A stretch of DNA of 64,000 nucleotides from Bolinopsis microptera (taxonomy: Eukaryota; Ctenophora; Tentaculata; Lobata; Bolinopsidae): positions 6,365,096-6,429,095 of the forward strand of contig NC_087080.1 in NCBI RefSeq assembly GCF_026151205.1, given 5' to 3'. Positions 36,311-46,890 of this stretch are shown here, one piece after another (position 1 is the stretch's first letter; each line of letters starts with the position of its first letter). The translations under genes were made by a program, and so were the position numbers. The notes under the pieces were generated by a model. The model was not told the origin of the DNA, searched no databases, and worked only from the letters and a program-made list of their open reading frames with translations.

Positions 36311-37898
36311 GTCTATAAATATACGAGCAGTTTATTCTGACTTTTGAAGGGTTACCGTCATAAATTCTACAAATATAAATATTTTAACGTACGTGCGGCG
36401 CGCAAATCGCATACAAAATCGCATACACATTTCAGGGAAACGTCTTCTGATAATGTACAGCGAAAAGGCCATCGACAATTTTAAACTAGAATTCCGACGC
36501 GCGCGCGCCGCGCAGCATGCAGCGCATGGCACACAGTACACGCGCGTTCTGCATGTCACGCGATCGAATCGATCAAAGTATGAGAGCGATCGACTGTATA
36601 TAGTCAATAGTTGATAGTAGAGTGATTTAGTACGCTCGTCAAAGTATCGTTCCATTCGGCGGCCAATGAAGTCCAAAAAGCCAAAAATTTGACTAGTATC
36701 TTACTTCTTAGTATGAAAAAGCTACTCAAATTCAGAAATGAATAATAAAAACCAAACCTCTGTGTTCGGATATCAGGATATGTTTGCCAAGTTAAGAATG
36801 CTGTTGAGCATCTGAAATCCCTCCCAACTCAGTTCGTTCTCAAATCTCCGATACCATAAGTGCAATCTGCGGTCACAATAATAATATGGCATCTTTGATC
36901 TTTCATCAACCAACTTGTAGCCAACATTAAACCAATGTTTACATCATCCAATATTGGTTACACAACGAGATCCACAGTAACGGTGAACGGGGGAGGGCCA
37001 AGGGGGGTTCAGCTCTGAAATGGCAAAAAATGGCTTTAAAAATGTGTGAACGATCCCTTGCTGTTCTCTGTATTCAAACCAACATAATATATAAAGGATC
37101 AGTGTTGTAGCGCGATGCACTACTGGGTCGCGCGCGCATTAAATAATGCTTCTCGCAAATCTTCGGTAGATCGGCGAGATGCACCACTGTGCCTCACCGA
37201 GCTGCGAAGGATTGACATCGTGAATCAAGGATCAGTGTTATCAAATAAAATTGTTACGTTGTGACTTACAAATACAATGTAGCCACAAATTAGCGGGTAA
37301 TATAAGCCCAGACTGAACATCCCCGTATGGTACTATACGTATAAACCTTTCGTTTCCTCATCCGGAAGAAGGTACTTTCAAGTTTTAATGAATGTCTTAT
37401 GTATCCTTCCGAATGTAAAATTGACATTTGATATGCGATCTGTCGCAAAATACCAAACTGAACGCCGCGCGCACGTGCAAATTTGTGTGTAAGAGGGCAG
37501 TGTGTATTATAATATTGACAAGAAGTTCTTCTTGACTAATAACGTTTGTACATATTTGCATACTGTTCCCGTGTTTCGTAGTTCAATCCCTTTCCCAAAA
37601 TTCGTAATTAAATACTTTAAAAGTGTTTTATTTAAACACTTTAAAAGTGTTTTATTTATTTTGTACAGTCCAAATTCCAAAATGCATGAGAATTATACAA
37701 TTATTATGGTCAAAACAATAAACATATTACATACGTAGTACATAGGCATAATTTGCGGTCATAAAAGCATCTAACAAACGGAAAAATAATGCAACGTAAT
37801 ATAAATTTAATCAGCATTAAAGTTTTAAAATAACTATTCTTGCAAAAATCCTGGAAATAACAACAATGTGGGGTCCTTAACAATTCACATATTACGTA
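36311..37898. other. No gene recognised; CpG-dense patches
   Basis: CpG-dense patches at about 36385-36580 (GACGCGCGCGCGCCGCGCAG) and 37110-37205 stand out against the AT-rich surroundings and might mark a promoter or an unmethylated patch. No transcript unit is recognised. A TTTAAACACTTTAAAAGTG repeat lies near 37615-37660. Confidence 0.4.
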
Positions 37899-38696
37899 CC
37901 TTACTCGGGATTATTATGACCGGGATAAAGTGGCGGGTTTAGGGTAATTTCGCCATATTTTTCCCGAACCACATTTTCACCGGTCGTTAATAAACCCGCC
38001 GACTCAGCTTTTAGGGTTCCCAAGGGGTATGGGTGCTCATATTTTAATGGTTGTCTTATATTCACTAAAGAAGACTATTGGGACACTTGTTGTAGGTTTT
38101 TCGACTTCATTTGGCTAAAATTGCAAAAAATTCACCTTTTTGCCCAATTCTTGTCATATATCCTTATTGTCAAAGTTGATTTAAATAGGCCAATTTTTAA
38201 TTTCTTATGTATTGACTATCTCTACATAATGAAATTGGACTCAAAGTAAAAGTAACAGTTAAATTAAAACTCGAATTAATTAAAACGGTCAATAACATGA
38301 ATCAGTTTCATCAGTCATTTATTCATAATTCTAAACAATGTGAACGATGCATTCTTTCGAAGATTTTCTACAAATTGAGTCATAATGGTTATTTGATACA
38401 CGTAAACATGTAATGCTAATTCAAAACAACGAATTTGCTAGAGTCTACTTTCAACAATTATTGATATTTCGACTTGTTTCACAAGTTTTAGCAATGCGAA
38501 AATTTCTGAACCTGCTTATCTCTAATAAGGAAATTTACATCTGAGACAAAATTTTTGAATCTAAAATTGAAAGGTTGGACACCGGTAAAATGGCGACCGG
38601 GAAAATGTGGTGGGTTTTGAGCAATTTCGCCATATTTTTCCCGAACCATATTTTAACCGGTCGTTAATAAACCCGTCGTAATAATCCCGAGTAAGG
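37899..38696. mobile_element. TIR element (about 0.8 kb) with TA flanks
   Basis: Termini CCTTACTCGGGATTATTA and its complement are 18 bp and perfect. Inside both ends, a segment with AATTTCGCCATATTTTTCCC and CCGGTCGTTAATAAACCCG appears in direct orientation. TA abuts each end, as expected of a Tc1/mariner-type target duplication. The interior shows no transposase. Confidence 0.75.
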
Positions 38697-38906
38697 TAAT
38701 CAGCCGAGGGGCGAGGGAGGGTTTTTAAATGATTACGCTTATAGTGTAAAGTGTAATTTTGACACTGTGTCTATAGCTATGCGTAAAACTGATTACGGAG
38801 GGGTAGAAGGTCAAAACCATGGGCCAAAAGTGATTACTTAATATGCGAACCACCCCAATTATTGTTCCTATATAATAACTTACACAACGACTGTTCGGTA
38901 TCTTTT

Positions 38907-38930
38907 TTTATTTTATTTAATTTATTTTTG
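38907..38930 (-). terminator. Candidate poly(A) signals of the frameshifted PAN-CCP copy
   Basis: Overlapping AATAAA hexamers on the minus strand, about 160 bases past the stop at 39091. Confidence 0.5.
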
Positions 38931-39090
38931 AATATGCTACTTATTGCTACCTTCCAAAAACCGTCGTCTTGGCCGATAGAATTTAAGAGTGTTTTCACAA
39001 AAGAAAGCAGTCTAAATTACTAAGAAATAAGTGAAAACGTCCGCAACCAAAGTCCAAACCTCCTCGTGATACTGTTATTGACCTCTTTTA

Positions 39091-40240
39091 TCACGTACTC
39101 CTCAAAAAGTTGGAAAGACAGGTTAGAAACACCAACAATTCCACGGTCACATAACTGTTAGAGCTACTCGAATCAAGCTGTACTGTACTGGAGCAATTCT
39201 GTGCCCTTGGCAAACCTGCATCTTCTGGCATTGCTGAGCACACTACCGGGATCCTGGACGCAGAGCAAGTTATGGTGAATTCCTGACGAAATACACCCTG
39301 GGTGACTTGCATTCCAAAATCTTTGTTACAAGAAACTGTGATGGTTTCTCCGGGTAGGAAAAATGGTACCGTCTCCTCAAGCAGAATCCTCCCATCTCTT
39401 ACACTGATATTTTTGCATGGGATATCTTGTAGCAGTTTGAGCTTGTTGCCAGTCACAAGAGTAAGGAGGGACAGTGATAGTCTTTTGATCTTGTGGGAGG
39501 AATTATCGACTGGAATAATGATAGGGCGAAAGATAGGAGTATGCTGGTAGAGTGACCAAGTACCATTATCAGGGCACAGCAGAAGATTGTAATTTTCATG
39601 ACAAGGGGATAAGTAGGCTATAGGGGAGGCAAAATCGCTCCCAGACATGGCCCAGACACACATGTTTCCAAACTTTTCCTTCACTGTAACCAGGTTACAT
39701 CCGTAAACCCTGTCCAGATGCGAGGGGACAATTTCCCATTGCGAAGCTCTCTCACAGGCTGAACTAAAAAACAACTTATATTGCAGGGACGAGGAACTTG
39801 TGGTTTCTGTGTAATCCACCTCGGCACACATCTTCGAATCAGTCCTCAGAAAAATAACGGCATCCTTCTGGCCCATCTTGAAGGATTGTGTTGGGTTATA
39901 CTGGCCCTGCGTGTTTATAGCGAGCCGTTCAACATTACAGTCTTTCATTCCGAAAATAAAACGTGATGCATTACTGACTTCGTAAACCAGAGTGCTCCCA
40001 TTTTCTCGGTACAAAAAACATTCGGACAGCCAATCTAGGTTGAAGGAGAACGTCTCACATTCGGCTTCATAATTGCAGTATTCCCGGCATTCGTTTCCGG
40101 GAGTTACAATAAACTGCAGAAAGGGCTCCGACTTTATGACAACGTCGTGTTTATAACAGCTGTGGTTTCCCGCGAATACGATCAAGAGCCAAGAGGATTA
40201 TAAATGCTGTTGCAATCATTGTTAGTTTCTTAAAAGACAT
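39091..40240 (-). pseudogene. PAN/apple + sushi (CCP) protein, copy 1, frameshifted in the signal-peptide region
   Basis: A near-identical sister of the gene at 42533. The ATG matching the sister's start is at 40240 and opens MSFKKLTMIATAFIILL, but a 7-bp insertion near 40181-40188 (a second CTCTTG-like copy) shifts the frame, and translation from that ATG ends within about ten further codons. The long downstream frame (364 codons, 39091-40185) opens at TTG, not ATG, and would lack a signal peptide. It retains the PAN cysteines, the middle domain, the CCP domain and the hydrophobic tail with no stop, so the lesion looks recent. Splicing that removes the insertion, or an internal ATG, could still give a product. 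It carries the 14-codon-scale differences from the sister in its N-terminal half and identity in the C-terminal ~155 residues. Confidence 0.75.
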
Positions 40241-40312
40241 TTTCAATCCGCAATCATAAAGCTAATCTTGAACTGAAAAATGCGCACTGAAAAGGCACAA
40301 TTGTCGTTGCCC

Positions 40313-40322
40313 CTTTTATTAT
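40313..40322 (-). promoter_or_regulatory. TATA-like element upstream of PAN-CCP copy 1
   Basis: On the minus strand ATAATAAAAG lies about 73-82 bases upstream of the ATG and is conserved at the same distance in copy 2. Confidence 0.45.
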
Positions 40323-41635
40323 GTGCCTGGCCTTATATTATGCCCATATATTACTATCATGTCTTCATGTTATATCATGTGCGCTTTGTTAATTTCCACG
40401 TGACATAGCCTGTTCCATTATTTTATGATTTTATCTGTCACCGAGTTGTTTTTTGTTTAACATTCTAAAAATATGCGCTATTGTTCATCACACACAACAC
40501 CAACACGCACGCAGGGATTATATTTCGAAATTCGTAAGGCATAAATGGAGAATTACTCTAGGGTTTTTCCATAAAAAAGTCTTCATTTTATGCCATTTAA
40601 AAACTTAAACATTTTAAAAACGCCATTTTTTACAAAATTTTGACCTTAAAGGACGAAATAATTTAAATACAATTCATTTCAAACACCAAAAAGACAATTT
40701 TTGCCCATTTATCGTATTTCGACCTTCAACAATTTTCCAGCTCGAATTAATTTCCAGCTGCATAAATTTTGTAAAAATTGTAAAATAATTTGTTTTTCAA
40801 ATATTATAATTTTGGTACTAAACGTTTTGCCTTTCCAAGCTGAAAACAATCCTGTAAAAATATTTCCGAGATTTATATGTTAACATTTTTTCTATATCCC
40901 GATTTCGAAGTCCCCACATCACCCTCGATATACGATTTTGGAGTCGAGGCTTCCCTTTGAAATACGATCTCGAAGGGCAGGTCTCCCCTTTGCAATACGA
41001 GCTCGGAAGCGGGGAGTCTGCCTTTAGAGGTACGTATCGAGGATGTTCACGATTCATGCTACCCTGATCATTATTAGCCGAAAATATTTTTTCGATTTTC
41101 GAAGTCCAGACCTACTCTAAGTAAACAATTTTATAAGTTTTGAGGTCATAAAAGCATCTTACAGACGAAAAATTAATGCAACCTTAGGGCCAATAAATTT
41201 GGTTCACAATAAATTTGGTTACCATATTTTTGGTTACCATAATTTTAGTCACAAATTTCGCAAATTTTTAGTCTACAACTATTTTAGTCACATTTTTCGA
41301 CTTTTCGAGACCATTTTCCATTCCATTTATTGATTTTTCCATTATTTAGCTAGTTTTTTTCCCCCGATTTCGTATATAAAGTCATACTTCATAGTTGAAC
41401 GTTAGGCATGTTGATTTAAAAATGATTAGTTACATTAAAGAAATAAAACATAATTTGTAATAATTTATAAAATAAAATGCTATCTATCAATTCGGCAATG
41501 ATCACCCTGCACCCGTCTGAGCATTAAAGTCAGTACCCATACGTTGGCTTAATAGCTCAGTCACTGAGTGCCCAATTGAAATAATTCTTTCTGGTATGAC
41601 TTACTACTACCACTGGTTCGAGAAATTTTTCAAAT
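40323..41635. other. No gene recognised; degenerate local repeats
   Basis: Holds loose repeats of an ATACGA-TCGAAG type near 40905-41035 and of AATTTTGGTTACCATA/TTTTAGTCACA near 41195-41305. A tRNA-like stretch near 41549 is discussed among the rejected items. Confidence 0.45.
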
Positions 41636-42235
41636 CGAAAAATATTCGTGTTCATTTTTTAAATGAAGGTTCATTTTCAGATTTATCTGATAGTTTGGAT
41701 AGTCGGATCGGACCAAATTTTATTGAATTGTGTTGGGTCATTTAAATTACGTTTGTCCTGAAACAATGAGAGTTGTAGCTTCTCAGATGACCGAGATATG
41801 AAGCATAACGAGTTTGTTCATTGCGTGTGATCAGGTGATTGGGTTGATGCTAGATCCGCATTATGGGAATCTTGCAGACAGCCCAATTACGGTGTCGTAA
41901 TTAGGTAATCATTGATTACCCAATCAGTTTTGATAATGAGATAAACAAATTGCTTGATAACTTCGTCATTTTAAATCCGTTTCGCATCATCTTTTCAGAT
42001 TATATTCCGGATTAAATGACCTATTGCAATATGTTACAACGGAGTCTCTAACATGTTCACAAACACATGTATAAGCAATTCAATGTTGATTGGGTGTGGC
42101 CCCCAAAAATCTAATAAAAAAAATTTTGGTGACGAAATCCTCGAACAAGTAGGTACAGTATTCCATCTGCAAAGCAACAACTCTCAAATATAAAACACGG
42201 CGGTGGTATAAGACCAAACGTATGGGTACCGACTT
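41636..42235. repeat. Dispersed element copy 2 (homologue of the satellite spacer)
   Basis: Shares ordered blocks with 30284-30900: AATATTCGTGTTCATTTTT, GAGAGTTGTAGCTTCTCAGA, GCATAACGAGTTTGTTCATT, GTGATCAGGTGATTGG, GAAATCCTCGAA, CCATCTGCAAAG and AAAACACGGCGGTGG. It is not flanked by satellite here. Confidence 0.8.
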
Positions 42236-42338
42236 TTGGCCAGTGTATATAATGTAATCAGCCGAGGGGGCCGGACGGAGGGTTTTTAAATGATTACGGT
42301 AGTGTAATTTTATAGCTATTTGTAAAACTGATTACGGA

Positions 42339-42356
42339 GGGGGGGGGGGGGGGGGG
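42339..42356 (+). repeat. Poly-G tract (18 G)
   Basis: An unbroken G run followed by ACTGGGGAGGGGG. It is specific to duplication copy 2; copy 1 has only GGAGGGG at the matching place. Confidence 0.9.
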
Positions 42357-42532
42357 ACTGGGGAGGGGGTTCAAGCTGGGCCAAAAAGTGATTACTTAAT
42401 ATGTGAACGACCTCAATTATTGTTCCTATATAATAGCCTACACAACGACTGTTCGGTATCTTTTTTAATTTAATTTACTTTTTTTGCATATGCTACCAAA
42501 CCTCCTCGTGATACTGTTATTGACCTCTTTTA

Positions 42533-43678
42533 TCACGTACTCCTCAAAAAGTTGGAAAGACAGGTTAGAAACACCAACAATTCCACGGTCACATAACTGT
42601 TAGAGCTACTCGAATCAAGCTGTACTGTACTGGAGCAATTCTGTGCCCTTGGCAAACCTGCATCTTCTGGCATTGCTGAGCACACTACCGGGATCCTGGA
42701 CGCAGAGCAAGTTATGGTGAATTCCTGACGAAATACACCCTGGGTGACTTGCATTCCAAAATCTTTGTTACAAGAAACTGTGATGGTTTCTCCGGGTAGG
42801 AAAAATGGTACCGTCTCCTCAAGCAGAATCCTCCCATCTCTTACACTGATATTTTTGCATGGGATATCTTGTAGCAGTTTGAGCTTGTTGCCAGTCACAA
42901 GAGTAAGGAGGGACAGTGATAGTCTTTTGATCTTGTGGGAGGAATTATCGACTGGAATAATGATAGGGCGAAAGATAGGAGTATGCTGGTAGAGTGACCA
43001 AGTACCACTCTCAGGGCACAGCAGAAGATTGTAATTTTCATGACAAGGGGATAAGTAGGCTTCAGGGGAGGCAAAATCGGTCCCAAAATCGTTCTCAGAC
43101 ATGGCCAAGACACACATCTTTCCAAACTTTTCCTTCACTGTAACCAGGTTACATCCGTAAACCCTGTCCAGATGCGAGGGGACAATTTCCCATTGCGGAG
43201 CTCTCTCACAGGCTGAACTAAAAAACAACTTATATTGCAGGAACGAGGAACTTGGGGTTTCTGTGTAATCCACCTCGGCACACATCTTCGAATCAGTCCT
43301 CAGAAAAATAACGGCATCCTTCTGGCCCATCTTGAAGGATTTATACTGGTCCTGCATGTTTATAGCGAGCCGTTCAACATTACAGTCTTTCATTCCGAAA
43401 ATAAAACGTGATGCATTACTGACTTCGTAAACCAGAGTGCTCCCATTTTCTCGGTACAAAAAACATTCGGACAGCCAATTTATGTTGAAGGAGAACGTCT
43501 CACATTCGGCTTCATAATTGCAATATTCCCGGCATTCGTTTCCAGGAGTTACAATAAACTGCAGAAAGGGCTCCGACTTTATGACAACGTCATGTTTATA
43601 ACAGCTGTGGTTTCCCGCGAATACGACCAAGAGGATTATAAATGCTGTTACAATCATTGTTAGTTTCTTAAAAGACAT
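42533..43678 (-). CDS. PAN/apple and sushi (CCP) domain surface protein, likely GPI-anchored
   Basis: A 381-residue single-exon protein. Residues 1-21 form a signal peptide. Residues 26-99 are a PAN/apple-like module (C26, ECREYC at 49-53, C59, C72, C99), a fold used for protein or carbohydrate binding. Residues about 120-235 form a cysteine-bearing domain I do not recognise. Residues 274-333 are a sushi/CCP module: cysteines at 274, 303, 324 and 333 with GETITVSCNKDFGM. The end, a SSSSNS stretch followed by VTVELLVFLTCLSNFL, looks like a GPI-attachment signal; a single membrane anchor is the alternative. There are several N-glycosylation sequons. The ATG at 43678 is chosen over a TTG two codons upstream. 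The role is probably extracellular recognition or adhesion; this is inference. Confidence 0.8.
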   Translation of the reverse strand: MSFKKLTMIVTAFIILLVVFAGNHSCYKHDVVIKSEPFLQFIVTPGNECREYCNYEAECETFSFNINWLSECFLYRENGSTLVYEVSNASRFIFGMKDCNVERLAINMQDQYKSFKMGQKDAVIFLRTDSKMCAEVDYTETPSSSFLQYKLFFSSACERAPQWEIVPSHLDRVYGCNLVTVKEKFGKMCVLAMSENDFGTDFASPEAYLSPCHENYNLLLCPESGTWSLYQHTPIFRPIIIPVDNSSHKIKRLSLSLLTLVTGNKLKLLQDIPCKNISVRDGRILLEETVPFFLPGETITVSCNKDFGMQVTQGVFRQEFTITCSASRIPVVCSAMPEDAGLPRAQNCSSTVQLDSSSSNSYVTVELLVFLTCLSNFLRST

Positions 43679-43750
43679 TTTCAATCCGCAATCATAAAGC
43701 TAATCTTGAACTGAAAAATGTGCACTGAAAAGGCACAATCGTTGTTGCCC

Positions 43751-43760
43751 CTTTTATTAT
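43751..43760 (-). promoter_or_regulatory. TATA-like element of the PAN-CCP gene
   Basis: Minus-strand ATAATAAAAG, 73-82 bases upstream of the ATG at 43678, conserved at the same spacing in copy 1. The surrounding block is also conserved. Confidence 0.5.
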
Positions 43761-43870
43761 GTGCCCGGCCTTGTAGTTGTATTATACCTCAAATGTTATA
43801 TCATGTGCGCTTTGTTACTTTCCACGTGACATAGCCTGTTCCATTGTTTTATGATATCAAGATTTTCTGT

Positions 43871-44246
43871 CACACTAGCCCCTATTCTGTGACTCGCCGA
43901 GCTGTTTTTTGTTTCAAATTCTTGATATAGGGGCTATTTTTATCATACACATAACGCCAACACTCATGCAGGGATTATATTTTGAAATTCGTAAGCATCA
44001 TAAATATTAGCACCTAATTCATATAATAACATGGTTACTGCTATGATTTTGTAAGTTCGATAAATCAACACAATTCATACAGCACCCTGGATATACAAGG
44101 TAAATTGATTTTGCTTGATATTAATATCATTAAAACTCGAACTTGCATAATGAGATGCACATTATTAATGAACTAAGGGGAATATTATTACTGACGCTTC
44201 ATCGTGATCACAGTGATCATCAAACATTCTTTAGTAGTTTAGTGTA
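43871..44246. other. No gene recognised
   Basis: Spacer past the end of the segmental duplication. No feature is seen. Confidence 0.5.
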
Positions 44247-44760
44247 ACTAGCAGGAACCCGTCTAAAGTGGTTTCAAGACTCAAGAGACTAAAATAATTA
44301 TTACCTATTTAAATCGCGTTTTTGACACCACTTGGGGGTCCAAATTTTGGGCACTAAAATTATTATTCCTTGGCCAATTTTTTATTTTTTCATTCTGATT
44401 TGAAGGCCATCAGAGCATTTGAACCAGTCAACAAAGTTTAAGTTGTATATTTTTTACGGTTTTTGCGGAAAGTCGTGTGAAAGTTGATGTCAGTAATGAG
44501 TAAAATGGTACGGATATATTTAACGCTACTTTCCGCAAAAACCGTAAAAGATATACAACTGAAACTTTTTTGACTGGGCCAAATGCTTTAATGGCCTCCA
44601 AATCAGCGTGAAAAAATAAAAAATTTGCCAAGAAATAGAAGTTTTAGAGCCTCAAATTTGGACCCCCAAGTGGTGTCAAAAACGCGAATTAAATAGATAA
44701 TAATTATTTTAGTCTCTTGAGTCTTGACACCATTTTAGGGTTATACGGGTTCCTGCTAGT
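44247..44760. mobile_element. Long-TIR hairpin MITE (about 514 bp)
   Basis: The ends ACTAGCAGGAACCCGT and ACGGGTTCCTGCTAGT are perfect inverted repeats. Complementarity continues inward for most of each ~230-base half, through ACACCACTTGGGGGTCCAAA and TTACGGTTTTTGCGGAAAG, with small indels. No ORF of significance. The flanks are TA-rich. Confidence 0.85.
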
Positions 44761-45335
44761 ATATATAAGATATAAGATATCAGATGATAAAGTTATCCCC
44801 TGAGACCGGATATATTTTTGCCAATTCAGATATAAGCACAAATTAAGAGAAATTCGTTACATTACTGAATTATGCCTTTATTTGATACGTTTATGCCTCG
44901 ATCACTAGGCTGTTGAATCAAAAGAATCTGGCGAACCGTGATTTAATGAATCGATACGCAACTTGTAGGGACCAGCCAGGAAGCGATCATTGGGCCATTT
45001 GCTGCTCTATTTTGATACAGACGATTTTTTTGCCAATATTCCAAATTCCGGAGATATTAGTATTCATTAATTGACTATGAAAAAATATATATTACTTTCA
45101 TGAAAATATGCCTCAACACGCAAGATCATTGGTTGTTTCGGTTTTCGATATGCATCAGTAGTTATCTCCAGTATCGTTATTTTTCTGCCATTTCAAGATT
45201 CTTCGTACCAATGCTTGTTTACAAAAACTGGCACGTGAAGCTACAAAATTCAAATGTGTCTAACTGTCTATGTTCTTCCGTTCATATTAACATTCTTCCA
45301 CGGTCGAGTTATGTATCTAGTAACTAGTATAACAA
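44761..45335. other. No gene recognised
   Basis: Short AT-rich spacer between two mobile elements. Confidence 0.5.
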
Positions 45336-45343
45336 AGATTCTG
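45336..45343. repeat. Left target-site duplication AGATTCTG
   Basis: Matches the eight bases 50026-50033 exactly and abuts the element terminus GGCAAGTTTCC. Confidence 0.85.
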
Positions 45344-46890
45344 GGCAAGTTTCCATAAACGATATTTTATGATCGTCGCCGATAATCGCTTATTGAGCGC
45401 TTTTTCGGCGCTTTTAAAAAAAAACCGTTTACAATCGCTTTTTTTACGATTATAAACGGTTCAAAAAAAATCGCTTATAATCGACTATAATTTATAAATT
45501 GGTGTCATAATTCAAAAAAGCGCTTTTTTGAATTTAAAAGCGCTTATAAGCGCTTTTAAGCGCTTACTAGCGTCGCTGAGCGATTTGAAAGCGGTTTTCC
45601 AGTAGGATTAGCGCCAAAAACGGGTGGATAAGCGGTTGGCCGGATAAGCGATTCGTAGGCGCTTTTTTGAACCATTTATAAGCGATTATAAGCGCTTATA
45701 ATTGGGGTGCAATTTAGCTGTTTGTAAAGCGCAAATAAAGCGCTTATAAGCGCTTTTAAAATTGAGTCAGGAAAACGCTATATTACATCTTATAACCGCT
45801 TATAATCGATTATAAGCGTTTTTTAGAAATCGCTTATAACGGCTAATTCATCGCTATTTCACCGCTTTTACCGCTTTTCCTATCATCCATGACCAGGTGA
45901 GCAGGAATTAAAAAGCGCTTATAAGCGCTTTTTCGATGCTGCCCCTAGCCTGGTCGGAACGGGGTAGTGCCCGGAATTTAAAAGCGCTTATAAGCGATTT
46001 CTCAATTCCCCTTAACCTGGTTGGAACTTTCATGTGCTTTTCTGAGCAACCTGGGGTGCACCGGCAGAGTCAGGATTTAAAAGCGCTTATAGGCGCTTAT
46101 GATCGCTTTTCTACCACTTTTCCTATCACCCATGGCATGGGTTGGCAAGAATTATAAAGCGCTTATAAGCGTTTTTCAATGCTGCCCCTTACCTGGTCGG
46201 AACGGGGGAGTGCCCGGAATAAAAAAGCGCTTTTTAAATGCTGCCCCTAACCTGGTCGGAACTGGAAATCAGAGTGCCCGCTTATAAGTGCTTTTCTGAG
46301 CAACCTGGGGTGCACCGGCAGAGTCAGGATTAAAAAGCATTATGATCGCTTTTCTACCGCTTTTTCTATCACCCATGGCCTGGTTGGCAAGAATTATAAA
46401 GCGCTTATAAGCGTTTTTTCAATGCTGCCCCTAACCTGTTTGGAACGGGGGTGTGCCCGGAATTAAAAAGCGCTTATAAACGATTTCTCAATTCTCTTCA
46501 ACCTGGTCGGAACTGGAGAGTGCCCACTTGCATGTGCTTTTTTGAGCAACCTGGGGTGCACCGGCAGAGTCAGGATTTAAAAGCGCTTATAGGCGCTTAT
46601 GATTGCTTTTCTACCGCTTTTCCCATCACCCAAGGCCTGGTTGGCAAGAATTATAAAGCGCTTATAAGCTTTTTTTCAATGCTGCCCCTAACCTGGTCGG
46701 AACGGGGGAGTGCCTGGAATTAATAAGCGCTTATAAGCGATTTCTCAATTCCCCTTAACCTGGTCGGAACTAGAAATCAGAGTGCCCGCTTATAAGTGCT
46801 TTTCTGTGCAACCTGGGGTGCACCGGCAGAGTCAGGATTTAAAAGCGCTTATAGGCGCTTATGATCGCTTTTCTACCGCTTTTCCCATTA

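Larger units (their letters stand above)
26645..36452. mobile_element. Giant inverted repeat with satellite arms (Foldback-like)
   Basis: Two oppositely oriented arrays of the same satellite surround a 0.6-kb spacer. Homology extends past the arrays: CACGTTTCC followed closely by TGTATGCGATTTGTATGCGATT at the left edge is mirrored at 36400-36452 on the other strand. The outermost units of both arms also share variants not found in inner units. Inverted termini built of tandem repeats are the hallmark of Drosophila FB-type Foldback elements. No transposase is seen, and I could not define a target-site duplication. A plain satellite inversion is the alternative. Confidence 0.6.
37755..43870. 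repeat. Tandem segmental duplication of about 3.4 kb carrying the PAN-CCP genes
   Basis: Copy 1 begins at or before GGTCATAAAAGCATCT (37755) and copy 2 at the matching 41143. Matching landmarks recur downstream: AATCAGCCGAGGGG at 38697 and 42250, the AACGACTGTTCGGTATC box at 38886 and 42444, the genes themselves and their upstream regions. Copy-specific insertions account for differing lengths: a 798-bp TIR element in copy 1 and the 0.6-kb dispersed element in copy 2. Copy 2 also lacks about 115 bases present at 38941-39054. Confidence 0.8.

Noticed and set aside
36332-36676. Arginine/cysteine-rich 114-codon minus-strand frame
   Set aside because: Caused by a CpG-rich low-complexity stretch; no domain or paralogue seen.
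39302-39550. 82-codon + strand frame, repeated at 42744-42992
   Set aside because: Opposite-strand shadow of the PAN-CCP coding sequence; identical in both copies only because the genes are.
41549-41632. tRNA-like sequence (TAGCTCAGT ... GGTTCGAG)
   Set aside because: A- and B-box-like strings are present, but the distance between them is too long and no acceptor stem pairs. It may be a SINE head relic; not called as a tRNA.
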